NCBI GenBank assembly: GCA_963277665.1
Contig: OY728153.1
Location: 275,564,250 to 275,628,249 of the forward strand
Length of the DNA: 64,000 nt
DNA from: Viscum album
Taxonomy: Eukaryota > Streptophyta > Magnoliopsida > Santalales > Viscaceae
Direction of reading: 5' to 3'
Shown here: one piece after another, positions 33,000 through 45,595 of the stretch
How positions within the stretch are numbered: the stretch's first letter is position 1
How the letters are laid out: each line of letters opens with the position of its first letter
Made by a program: the position numbers and the translations under genes
The notes under the pieces: generated by a model
The model's input: only the letters and a program-made list of their open reading frames with translations
Told to the model about the DNA's origin: nothing
Databases searched by the model: none

Positions 33000-35575
33000 T
33001 GAGATCATATAAAACTTATCATTACCCAATGAATTTGAGGTAGATATAGGTCCCACCCATCTCACAGTAAAATCATTCATACACGAGTCATAAGATAATA
33101 AAACATTCATCTTATCATGACCCATAAAAATACATAGGTTTTATAAACATCGAATCATAACCCATAAAATGAAATGGGTATCATTAAAAGTTCATCACAT
33201 TATAACCTATGAAATAGAGATAGGTTTCATAATCATTTCATTGAATCATAACCCATGAAATATAAACAGATTTCATAAACATATAACCCATAAAAGAGAA
33301 ATATGTTTCATAAAGACCATGACATTAAGCATAACCCATTCATAGAAGGGATATGAATGAAACCTTTAGATTATTTCCTAAAAGGGCATGAGTAACATAA
33401 ACTAATGTCATCTTATATGGAAAATAATTTTGAAATATCTTTTAAAAACATTTCTTGAGGATAATATCCTTTCTTCTTCGAAAAAGGCTTTATAATACAT
33501 AAAACCATTTAAAAATAATTTTCTAAGAAAATACCTTGAGACCTTATAAAGAAGACATAAAATAATTTTTAAAAAACTTTTCCTTTAAAAATTATTTAAA
33601 AAAATATTTTCTTAAAGATTAACCTTTTAAAAATGCAAAGGAAGCTTCAAAGAAATGATGACGGGTAAATCTGTACAAGTCATACGAGGCAGAAAGATCA
33701 TTCCTTTTACACGGTAAAAAGGTTAGAAAATTGCCTTGTTTGGAAAGTGAAAAAGCAGATTCCCTTGAAGTGATTGGTAAAAGACAAAAAGGGTAAAAAT
33801 TTATTTTAAATCATATAGGATAATGGTATAATATTATTGGAAACCCTTTTTAGAAAACATAGATTTCCAATCGAAGGGAGGGTAAAATAGGGATTTCTTA
33901 AAAAAACTTTCTTAACTATATTTTGGACCAAAGATTTGGAAAATAGTGCCAATACATGAGTATATCATGGATAACCATAGTATAATAAAATTCATGAATG
34001 TTTTTGAGAGATGGATCATAATATTTCATCAAATGAAGCATAAACATAAACAATATCGAAAAGCAATGAGGTTGTCTCAATAAAATCTTATAACTTGGTA
34101 ACTTGGGATCATAATATCCATGAAAGAAATGAAATTAAATGAATATTAAAATATTATGAAAATATTTAGATTCATGATATAACATGTACAAGGAAGTATA
34201 TATACCTTGAAGAAAGAGTTTAGGTGCATAACAAAACATGAGTCTCAAAGAAGGCGAATTGAGACAAAACTATTTTACCAATTTGGTAACTTTTGAAACT
34301 TAAACCCCATGAAAGAAGGATCATAAAATGGAAATGTGAATACCAATAAATTTAATTATAATATAAATATAATACAATAATGTATAGTACATACACCACA
34401 GAAAAATTAAAGAGTGGCGAACATAACATGTATCTCACATAAATTAAAAGTGAGATGAAATCCCCTCACCCTGTGTCTTGACTCTCTCCATACTCGTTCA
34501 AAACACATGTATAATAAATATAAATCTACTATAAATATTTTAAAGAACCATATTATTATATTTAATATCATATATGGTTTGATTATGACCTTATATTAAC
34601 CCTCTTGTCAATGATCCTATGTTAAGGTTTCACTTCGGGTAATATTCGCTTTATTCTTCGCACGAGTCTTAATTTGTTATATTGTTGGTCCTTATATTTA
34701 TTTCATAATTTATATAATTTAAATCATGATATAAATATCATTTATATAAATTATATTTATATTATAATAATCTATATCATAAATAGGTATGAAATGAAAT
34801 ACACTATTCATGGAGACGGTAAGTTGTACGTACGCATGAACGACGCTTCCATTTTAATTGTCATATTGAAAAAAAGATAATGACATATAGGTTTATATGT
34901 ATATAATATAATTAAATTATCATTATAATGTTATATATATCAAATAAGTTCACTAAACCCATCCTTCATACATTCCATGTAGTATATGAACGAATCATAT
35001 CACTTTGAGGGGGCGGTAGTCCGCACTTCCTCAAAAGAAATTATCATAATTACACCAAATGAAAAGTAAAAATATGTATATTGAAAAAGTAATAAAGAAT
35101 ATTAAATACTTAATAAATATAATATATAACATATATAAATAGTTTTTCCATCACAATGGCCACCATGATTGGTGATAAAGGAGAAATGAACAATCATCAT
35201 TTCATGAGGCAGTAGTTCACCGTACACAAAAACAGTATGTTCGACATCCATTAGATAGAGGTGTGTGTAAGTATAGGTTGAACCCTTATCATAACAATAT
35301 CCCAGTATATGGAGGATACTGGTGTTGTCACAAAATAATGGAATAAAGAGAGTGGATGGGTGAAGAAGGAAAATAAAGGGAAAGAGTTTGATAGAAGACA
35401 TTACCTCTAAATCGGGTAACTCCTTTTAGATTATTCCAAAAGGCTTATTTAAGAGAAATTATACCCAAAGGGAGGCTTCAAGGTTGAAGGGAGGATTGTT
35501 GGGAAGTGTATTGGTTAGGTATTGTTCTAAATTAAGAGGTTTGAGAGGTGTGGGGAATGGGTAGAGGTGGTGGCC

Positions 35576-35582
35576 TTTTATA
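35576..35582 (-). promoter_or_regulatory. Putative TATA box of the large element LTR
   Basis: TATAAAA on the minus strand within CCCTATAAAAGGCC, conserved in both LTRs (35576-35582 and 51547-51553). Confidence 0.55.
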
Positions 35583-35794
35583 GGGAAGGAAAAAGACTAA
35601 CTTGGATTTTTTGGAAACAAGTTAGGTGTGCACATTTACCTAAAAAAAGTCATATAAAACTAACCAAAATCAATAATGGAATGTTTATAGCCAAAATACA
35701 TATAGAAAATGGGTCTTGTACATGTTTCTAGGTTGTTTTGGGTCTTATATTTAAGGTTTAGTACTTTATTAACCTAATTTTTCTCTTAACCGAT

Positions 35795-37508
35795 TGAAAG
35801 GTGCTATCGCAGGTGCTTTGAAATGATATTTGGTTTCGGGTTATTTAGGTGCAGTAGAGTGGTTGACGATGGTCATCTCTAAAAGGAGTAAGTAAATTTA
35901 ACAATATATTAAATTTATTCTAAAAATAAAATAAAATATAAGAAACACACTACTTGAAATTATGGGGGGGGGGTTATCGTTTATAAAACTAGAAGAAGTT
36001 TGTTAGAATAAGATTTCATTTTTTTGTTTTTATTTTTGAAATGAAGTTCGATTATAAAAAACAAAATAAGAAGATGTTTTTTAGAAAATATTTTAAAAGG
36101 AATAATCGAACTAACTCTACCTCTTCATTTACTTATTAATCATTATCATTTAAATTAATACCTAATTAATTATGATCCCCTAATTTGTTAACCCTTGAAC
36201 CCTACGGGAGTTAACATTACCACAAAGATGAAAAGAGTTAAACCTAATGCTAGCTTCAGAAGATGCAATCGTAGCACCCTACTTTGATTGACGTTCTAAA
36301 TCTACCTTATAGTTAGTGGTAAATTATGGCACATATCCATTCTATAAAATGAGTATTAATTATTTTTAGGGATTATATTTGAACTCTACAAATTTATATC
36401 ATGTGCTTTTGTTTCACCGTTTAAGATTGTGCTCTCACAATTTACAGAAATGTTGACCTCATGTGTTTTTGTGTAAATTGTTCAATTACTTTCCTAGTTT
36501 ATTCTAATTTTAAAACTAAATTCATGGATCATATTTTATGAATTATAGCAGCGTAATGATTCAAAATAAATAAATGAAGAAGGTAAAAGGTAGATTGATT
36601 ACTAAAAAGAATTACTCTTCCATGGGCAGTGTAGTCATCGTAGAAACAAATTGCATGTACAAATGTTTAGAAAGGATATAACCCAATTTCGTTTCTACTA
36701 TTGATTCAAGCCCAAATAGGATGAGTAAATAAGAAGATAATTGAACAAAACATAAGAAAAGAGAATAAATAGAAAAAGAATAAAGAATTTTATTATGAAA
36801 ATGCAAACATTACAACATGAAGAAGAAGAAGAAGGACTTAATGAGGGGATCCTTGCTTCAAGAGATACACCTCTTACAATGGTTGGAGAATTTGATTGAA
36901 ACCAATTATCCTATACCTATGTACCAACCTCTACAAATGATAAAAATACTAATTTATAGAGTGGAGGGGAGTCTAGGTTAAGAGAGGTTTCAAATGTGAA
37001 TGGGGAAATTTGGCCAAATAAATTAATCCAATTTTCACCACCTATTTGACCACAAAAACAAGAAAAAAGCTATCTTTCCAGTTGGATTATTTGTGAGAAA
37101 ATGAGTCCTAGAGCTCCTCTCAAAATTTGGGCCTAATCCAAGCACTAATGAATAAGTTATGGCCCAAATATAGAACTGATGTCCAATCTGGCGAGCCCAT
37201 CCCAACTTTGAATTCATGACCCATTAAGTCCAATAAAATGTACAATTTAGCTCATATTTCCTGAATGAAATTTTTAAAAAATTAAATCAGGAACACATTT
37301 AAAAAATATTAATTTCAAATAATTCAAATAAAATTAATTATGTTTGAAATACTACAGTGTATTTTTAAAGTGTAAAACTAGAATTTTCATCAAATTTTCA
37401 AATGAACGATCTAATCCCAAATATTTTATAAATAAACATATTTAACACAATGTGAAGATTTTTTTTCATTTATTATCAATAAAATATTCAAAAAATTGTG
37501 TTTTATCA
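35795..37508 (-). mobile_element. Athila-like 3' LTR
   Basis: Aligns with 42682-44443. G10 run near 35965. A minus-strand CTATAAATTA promoter-like word near 36951-36960 is conserved near 43853-43862. Confidence 0.88.
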
Positions 37509-39130
37509 ACTCCCCAGACTTACCCTTTTGCACTCCTGGGAAAAACCTCATATAATGTATTCGAGAAAATTATGACAAGTAAACATTAATATCAAATCAA
37601 AGAAAATTTTAAAACACATATTATTGAGATCCAATAATTCCACACCAAGAAACAAAAGATATCATGCCTCATAAAAAAACATTATTTAAAGTTCTCCATT
37701 TATATCATTCAATATATTTCCATTTCATTTATCCTCCCATGCACACAAAACACTTACCTCACTTGAATTTTCTCTTATCACACAAATGTAAATTTTTCAG
37801 CAATGTCTTTCTCATCCAAACTCATACAAGGGTCATCATAGGCTTGATAAATTTTTACATTGACACCCTATGTGAGTCAAGTACATATGTTTATCATGAG
37901 GACTTTTTAGGGTTGTTATGTGGATTTCAGTTGGTAGGATTTAGATATGAAAAATTCTGAGACTGAATGATGATGGATTGGCTCTTTTTGAAGAAAAATT
38001 GCATTATTATAATTGTCACTCAAGTATGTTATCCTCCTCACTCCTCTTAGTATCAATTCATCTCCATCATCATGAAAACTCATGTAAATTTTACAGAATT
38101 CATCATTTCAGTAACACAAAATTCAATCTTCTCAAATATAGTTTTTTGTGAAAGCTCTAGATAGGCATGCCTTTCTTTCTTAATTGAAAGCTCTAGAAAT
38201 GCACAACTCCTTTTATCACGAAAGCTCCAGAAAGGCAAAACTTTCAACAGAATGATTTTTTTCAGCAGCAAATACATCTCTTCAGAATTTAATTTTCCAC
38301 CCAAAGGATCACAAAATGTGGTAGTACAACACAGGACAACTTCCCCCACACTTAATTTCAACTAGATTATGAAATTTCACTTCAAGAGTTGGTTGGATAG
38401 GGAAAATTGGATTGTAATGTGGCTAACCTAGTAGGTTGTTCATGGATTCTAAGGTCTAAAAGGATTAAATGTTCAAGGTAGGCCATTATAAAAAGGATTC
38501 ATTGAAATAGGGGCTTTAATACCAAACAAATTCCTCAATCATTTAAAACATAATTACCTCAAATACTCAAGTATTGACAGGAATAAATCAAACTATGGTT
38601 AAATTAAGCATAGTTTGGTTCTCTCAAGAAGTGAGGTAAATGTAAATAATATGAAAAGAATGGTTCAAAATCATCACAGGAAAGTGATTTCAAATATAAA
38701 GACAGTGAGATGTGGCATGAGATACAAAATTCAGAGTACTTTTAATGAAATTAATATATATTTGAACTTGAAATAAAGTTATTTTTAGAATTCATTTAAG
38801 CTCAGTTTCATGGAATAAATTATTTCACTCGTGTACATGGGTTTCAAAAATGTAAAAAAAAATCATTTCTGCTCAAAGGTTTCAAAAACACACAAAAATT
38901 AAAAAAGAAACACACATAATTTGAAAAACACACATTTTTTTGAAAAATATTGAAAAACATTGAAAATAGGAAAATAATTGAAATTACTAAACTAAAAGGT
39001 TCCCTCCCACACTTAAAATATTTCATTATCCTCAATGTAAACCCATGAGATGATATGTGCAAATGAAATGCAGAATTTTAAATAGGACAAATAATATAAA
39101 AGTGAAAGGGTTAGGAACAACCTGATATGC
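37509..39130 (-). other. Athila-like 3' non-coding region
   Basis: Region between the integrase end and the 3' LTR. Athila elements often have an env-like frame or a long untranslated stretch here. The minus strand shows only short broken frames, so I see no supported gene. Confidence 0.6.
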
Positions 39131-40310
39131 TCAAGTGATGATTGGGTCATGTAGTGTGATGAGATCCACTACATCAGTAGGAAGTCCCTCAATGTATTTC
39201 TTCAAACGTTTCCCATTGACTGTAAAGATCTTTCTTGTTTCCTCTTGTGTTATCTCCGCTGCACCATAAGAAAAAGAATTAGATACAATATAAGGACCTA
39301 ACCATTCGGAACGCAACTTACCAGATATCAACTCCAGTTGTGAACTGTAGAGTAGGAATTTCTCTCCAACATGAAACTCCCTTTGTTGGATCATTATATC
39401 ATGATCTGATTTTGATCTTTCTTTGTAGAGCCTTGAGTTCTCATATGAAGACAATAAAATCACATCAAGCTCTTGAATTTGCATCTTTCTTTGGATTCCA
39501 ACTTGGGCCAAATTCATGTTGCATTTCTTTATAGCCCAATAAGCCCGATGTTCGACCTCCACGGGTAGATGATAGGCTTTCCCAAAAACAATCCGAAATG
39601 GGTACATACCAATGGGAGTTTTTATGCTATACTATAAGCCCATAATGCATCATCCAATCGCTTTCTCCAATCCTTCATATTCAGCTGCACAATTTTCTCC
39701 AAAATTTGTTTCAACTCATGATTTGAAACCTCAACCTGGCCATTTGTTTGGGGGTGGTATGATGTTGATTTTTTGTGTGTCACCCCATAATTCCGAAGGA
39801 GGGAAGTCAAATTCCGATTGATGAGGTGCGTCCCTTGGTCACTGATGATGGCCTTAGGTACTCTAAACCTACAAAAAATCCATGTCTTGAAAAAGTACAC
39901 TACAACATGAGAATCATAAGTCCTGGTGGCTTTAGCCTCCACCCATTTACTTACATAATCAACAACAACTAAAATATAAAAAACCCAAATAAACTAGGAA
40001 AATGACCTATAAAATCGATGCCCATACATCAAAAATCTCACAAAATAATATGGGTTGTTGTGGAATCTCGTGTCTCTTAGAAATGTTCCCAGTGTGTTGG
40101 CAATGTGGGCACAACTTACAAAACACATGAGCATCATGGAATAAGCTAGGCCAATATAATCCAGAGTCTAATATTTTCTTAACTATTCGTTGGGGTTCAA
40201 AGTGTCCACCACAAGCAAGTGTATGAAAAAAATGCAGAATAGACTCAAACTCATGATCAGGAACACACCTCCTAATAACTTGGTCACTACACATGCACCA
40301 GAGGTATGGA
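39131..40310 (-). pseudogene. Athila-like integrase
   Basis: Minus strand. The zinc-binding domain is at 40294-40010: FHTLACGGHFEPQRIVKKIL then CKLCPHCQ, so the His and Cys positions are visible. The catalytic core is in a second piece (39942-39622) with AIISDQGTHLINRNLTSLL and SYHPQTNGQVEVSNHELKQI; the second Asp and the Glu are present, while the first Asp block after FDVW is broken by stops. The last piece (39607-39131) contains PFRIVFGKAYHLPVEVEHRA and DVILLSSYENSRLYKERSK, then FTVNGKRLKKYIEG, the usual C-terminal end in Athila. Confidence 0.88.
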
Positions 40311-42681
40311 TCATCCTAAACATAAAATCTTGACCCACTATTTAACTTTTTGACTTGATGTTTCTTTAAACTTGTAGGGATTTCAGAGGAAACAAGGTAG
40401 TTAACTAAATTAGCATACCACAGATGCATACCTGAGATGGAATAAAGATGCTCATCGAGGAAAGTATCCTTAAGTGGTACCTAGTCCAAGTTTTCATCCT
40501 CTAGTGTGTGAGTAAGCCTACTCATGTGGTCCACCACCAAGTTTTCTGACCCCTTCTTATCCTTTATCTCAATATCAAATTCCTAAAGAAGGAGAATCCA
40601 TCATATTATCCTGGGCTTTGCATCCAGCTTCTTCAAGAGGTACCTCAGAGCTGTATGGTCAGAAAAAACAACTACTTTAGAGCCCAATAAATATGAAAAA
40701 AATTTATCTAAAGAAAATATGATAGCAATAAACTCCTTTTCTGTAGTTGTGTAGTTTTATTGGGATGAATCCAATGTACTTGATGCATATTCAATCACAT
40801 GTGAATGTCCCTCCACCCTATGAGATAAGACAGATCCAACCACAAAGTTGGAGGCGTCACACATAATCTCAAAAGGAAGCTCCCACTGTGGGGGATGTAT
40901 GATCGGTGGAGTGGTCAAACACTTATTTAGCTCATTAAAGGAAGTACTTCAAGAATCATCAAACATTGAATTAGAATCCTTTTGAAGTAATTGTGACATA
41001 GGAAGAGCAATATTACTAAAATATTTGATGAAGCACCGATAAAATCCTACATGCCCTAGGAAAGATCTAACATCACACACACATGAAGGATAGGGTAAGG
41101 ATAAAATAATATCTAACTTAGATTTATCAACCTTTATCCCATGTTTTGACACTACATTCCCTAACAAAATGCCATGCTCTACCATGAAATGACACTTTTC
41201 AAAGTTCAATACTAGATTCTTCTCAATACAATGATTCAACACCTTTCCCAAACTAGAGATACAATCATTAAATGAAGACCCATACACAGTAAAATAATCC
41301 ATAAATACCTCCATGTAGTTCTCAATGAAATATAAAAAATACTCACCATATATCTCTGGAAGGTACCTGGGGAATTGCAAAGTCCAAATGACATCCTTTT
41401 GTAGGGAAAAGTACCGAATGGAAAAGTGAACGTTGTCTTCTCCTGATCCTCTAGAACGATAGGAACCTAAAAAATATCCATAAAATCCATCCAAGAAACA
41501 ATAGTGTTTTTTCCAGAAAGTCTCTCAAGCATTTGATTAATAAATGGGAGGGGGAAATGGTCCTTGCGAGTGGAATGATTCAGTTTCCTATAATCAATAC
41601 ACACATGCCAACTATTTTTTACCCTCATTAGAACTAACTCATCTTTCTCATTTTTAATAACAGTAACAACAATTTTCTTAGGCACAAACTTAATAGGACT
41701 CACCCACTGGGAATCTGAAATGGGATAGATTATACCCACCTTGAGTAAATTTTCAACTTCTTTTTTAACAACTTCTAGAAGAGTTGGATTCAGTCTCCTT
41801 TGTGGCTGCCTAACCGGTTTAGCCCCATTCTCCAAAATAATTCTATGCATGAAAATAGAGGGGATAGTACCTGATATATCAGCCAAGGTCCACCCGATTT
41901 CCCTAATGTTCTCCCTCAAAAGATTCAAAAGTTTTTATTCATGTTCAAAAGGGATATTATTAGCAATTATAACAGGTGATCTCTCTCAACATGATGAGTA
42001 AGAGTATTTGAGATTTAGTGGCAATGGATTGAGCTCTAATGAAGGGGGGTTATGTATGGATGGATACATCGAAGGAAATGAAATATGTACACAAAGAACA
42101 CCAGTATTAGAATATACATCATCAAAACTAGAGAATAAAGCATCAAACCCATCATCATACTCAATAGCTATGTCATAATCAGAGTTCACATGATCAAAAT
42201 CAGAATATGAATCCATTTCAATATCAAATATAAGAGAGGTTTGTATATTATAAATAGGTGTGGAAGTACTCTTAGACATAAAAATAGAACCAATGCTCAT
42301 AATCTACCTAATCATAGAACAATCAAAATCCATGGGGTTTTTACTTGGTGGTTCAAAATAGGAGATAAAAAAAGCATAATGGTCCTATGAGGGGTACTTC
42401 ATGGATTCCATAATATTAAATATCACAAATTCATCTCCAAATTCCATGGAAAGTGGACCCTCATGAACATTTATGATAGTTTTTCAAATTTTGAGGAAGG
42501 GACTACCTAAGATAATGGGATCATGTGAACTTACCTGATCATCCTCCATGTTAAGCACGTAGAAATCTGCTAGAAAGATCATGTCTCTTACCCAAACAAG
42601 TACATCCTCAAGGACTCCTGCTAGATATGCTATGGCTACATTCACCATCTCATGCATTATAGGGGATTTTCACTTTTATAA
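40311..42681 (-). pseudogene. Athila-like protease remnant, reverse transcriptase, RNase H
   Basis: Minus strand. It starts at the LTR border (42681) within the protease: AYLAGVLEDVLVWVRD and FLADFYVLNMEDD are recognisable, but the D-T/S-G active site is missing. RT: FMHRIILENGAKPVRQPQRR and CIDYRKLNHSTRKDHFPLPF (41928-41470), then a frameshift near 41480, then EVFMDYFTVYGSSFND, where the FMDD motif has Tyr as second acidic residue, and RSFLGHVGFYRCFIKYFS (41494-40949). RNase H is spread over 40940-40480 in broken frames, with a YASD-like segment near 40770 not clearly resolved. The frame is otherwise in Athila order. Confidence 0.88.
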
Positions 42682-44443
42682 TGATCTTTGTGGTGGGTGC
42701 TTTCAAATGATATTCGGTTTTAGGTTATTTAAGTGTAGCAGAGTAGTTGACCAAGGTTATCTCTCAAAGGAGGAAGTAAATTTAACAACATATTAAAGGT
42801 ATTTTAAAAATAAAATAAAAGATAAGAAATAAACTACTTGAAATAATGGGGGGGGGGGATGGTTATCATTTATAAAACTAGAATAAGTTTTCTGGAAGAA
42901 GATTTCATTTTTTTTGTTTTTATTTTTGAAATGATGTCCAATTAAAAAAACACAATAAGAAGATATTTGTTAGAAAATATTTTAAAAGGAATAATCTATG
43001 TAACTATAACTCTTCATTTACTTATTAATAACTATCATTTAAATTAATACCCAATTAATTATGATATCATAATTTTTTAACCCTCAAACCCTACGGGAGT
43101 TAACATTACCACAAAGATGAAAAGAGTTAAACCCGAGGCTAGCTTTAGAACATGCAATCGTAGCACCCTGATTTGATTGACATTCTAAATATAGCTTATG
43201 GTCAGTGGTAAGTTAGGGTGAATATCCATTATGGAAAATGAGGATGAATTGTATTTAGGTATTATATTTGAACTCTACAAATTTATCCCATGTGCTTTTG
43301 TTTCACCGGTTAAGTTTGTGTTCTCACAATTTACACAAATCTCGACCTTGTGTGTTTTTGTGTAAATTGTTCAATTGCTTTATTAGTTTATTATAATTTT
43401 AGAACTCAATTCATGGATCATATTTTGTGGATTATAGTAGCTTAATGATTCAAAATAAATAAATGAATAAGTTAAGAGGTAGATCGATTATTAAAAAGAA
43501 CTACTCTTCTATGGGCAGCGTAGTCATCATAGAAACGAATTGCATGTGCAAATGTTTAGAAAGGGCATAACCAAATTTCGTTTCTAATATTGATTCTAGA
43601 CCAAATACGATGAGTAAATAAGAATATAATTAAACAAAATATAATAAAAGAGAAGAAATAGAAGATGAAAAAATAAGTCTATTATGAAAATGAAAATATT
43701 ACAACATGAAGAAGAAGAAGAAGGCTAAGATGAGGGGATCCTTACTTCAAGAGCTACCCCTCTTACAATGGTTGGAGAATTTGAGTGAAACCAATTCTCA
43801 TCTCCCTTAAATCTACTAATGAACATTACAACCCCTAAAAATGAGAAAAATACCAATTTATAGAGTGTAGGGGAGGATAGATTAAAAGAGGTTTCAAATG
43901 TGAATGGAGAAATTCGACCAAATAAATTAATCCAATTTTTTTTGAGAAAAATAAATTAATCCAATTTTCACCACCTGTTTGACCACAAAAACACACGAAC
44001 TAGCTGTCCTTATAGAAGGATTATTTGTGATAAAATTATTCCTAGAGCTCCTCTCAAAAGTTTAGCCTAATCCAAGAAAGTATGAAGAAGTTATGGCCCA
44101 AATAAATAACTTATGTCCAATCTGGCGAGCCCATCCCAGCTTTGACTTCATGACCTATTAAGTCTAATAAAATGTACAATTTAGCTCATATTTCATTAAT
44201 TAAAGTTGTATAAAATTAAGTTAGTAACATAGTTACAAAATATTAAGTTCAAATAATTCAAATAAAATTATTCATGTTCGAAATACTACAGTGAATTTTT
44301 AAAGGATAAAACTGGAATTTTCATCAAATTTTCAAATAAATGATCTAATCCCAAATATTTTATAAATAAAAATATTTAACATAATTTGAGGAATTTTTTT
44401 CATTTATTATCAATAAAATATTCAACAAAATTGTGTTTTATCA
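42682..44443 (-). mobile_element. Athila-like 5' LTR
   Basis: Homologous to 35795-37508. Its internal border lacks a primer binding site. G10 run near 42850. Confidence 0.85.
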
Positions 44444-44448
44444 CCGAT

Positions 44449-45595
44449 GTAATTAATTTTAATCACTTTCACTCATATTTTTGGTCAAAAATAAATTCAA
44501 CCTTATTATACATTATAAATTATGCTAATTAAAAATATGAAATCAATTTTTATAAATTATAATTACATAATTGGAACAAATTAATTTAAAATTAATCCCA
44601 CTGATGAGATGACACTGTGGGTTTTTAAAGTAAAAGCGTCTAAAAGTTTGATAAGTTTTTATATCCAATTTCAATGTAAAATTGGTTCCAATGAACTACA
44701 ATGGATTAATTGGTAAAAATATTATATAACTAAAATATTAAATCAATTAAAAACATAATTTATACTTATAAATAAATTATATGAAAAAGAAGTTTTGAAT
44801 TAAAATCCAATATTTTTAACTATTCATTAAAAGATGAAACCTTTCATAAAAATACCAAAAATTTATCCTAACCTAATTTTTATGTATCACTTCAAAATAT
44901 AAATTTTATTTTGATATATTAAATCTATAAAAGTTCCAAAAATTTGATTTAAAAATGGTTTTCCATTAAAATGCGGTAAAAATACCTTAATAAAAATATT
45001 GTGTTTTAAGCATAAAATGGGGTTTTTTATTATCTTCTGTCTATAGAATCTATTGGATGAATATAAAAAATATTTGATTAAATATATAACATATGTATTA
45101 CATTAATATCACTTACCAATTGTAATTAGTTTAATTTACTAGGTTAAAATAGCTTTGTTACTATAATAATATTTTTCTTTATATTCAATCAGTTTTAATA
45201 TTCATTAATTGGTAACCTATAAATTTATCATATATTTGTGTACACCACATATTTTAATAATTTGGTTAATAATACCCATATCCATCAACTTAATGGCTAG
45301 GTTATATCTCATTATAATAATATTTTTAATAATATATTATTGTTAGGTAGCACTCAGTCTTGCATGCACAAGCCATCGAGGAAGGTCAATATTGCGTGAA
45401 ATGTATGCTAACCTTGTTGTTCTGTGTAATGTATGCCAAGTTGGGATTTCATGTAAAATATTCCAAGTTGGATATGTGTGAAAGAAATGTTTGAATTAGT
45501 GAAAAGATATTTTTAGTGTTGCGTGAAGTGAACAAAATATCAAAAGATTAATTTAATTTGAAAAAAAATAATTCACAAAATCTCAGGGTGTTACA
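44449..45595 (-). mobile_element. Large element 3' LTR, second part
   Basis: Matches 51776-52918. Ends CTCAGGGTGTTACA at 45595, next to the polypurine tract. Confidence 0.88.

Larger units (their letters stand above)
32097..35794 (-). mobile_element. Large element 3' LTR, first part
   Basis: Aligns with 48062-51780. Contains the 36-bp tandem array (32613-32999). A minus-strand TATA box, TATAAAA, lies at 35576-35582, conserved at 51547-51553 in the other LTR. The remainder of the LTR is at 44449-45595. ORFs here reflect the repeat, not a gene. Confidence 0.88.
35795..44443 (-). mobile_element. Athila-like Ty3/gypsy element nested in an LTR; gag deleted
   Basis: LTRs 35795-37508 (1714 bp) and 42682-44443 (1762 bp), TG at the start and TTTTATCA at the end. 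The target duplication CCGAT is at 35790-35794 and 44444-44448, and removing the element restores the LTR of the large element, as shown by 51770-51785. Pol is on the minus strand and of Athila type. The polypurine tract (AAGGGTAAGTCTGGGGAGT on the minus strand) adjoins 37508. The 5' LTR abuts the middle of the protease gene, so primer site, leader, gag and the protease active site are missing. Confidence 0.9.

Noticed and set aside
32630..33043. Repetitive ORF of 137 codons (LGYNPC-type repeats) and its counterpart at 48651-48953
   Set aside because: Caused by a 36-bp tandem repeat in an LTR; open on both strands, with no start context or independent support.
34674..34880. Small ORF in A/T-rich DNA
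   Set aside because: Low-complexity Ile/Tyr/Asn-rich translation within an LTR.
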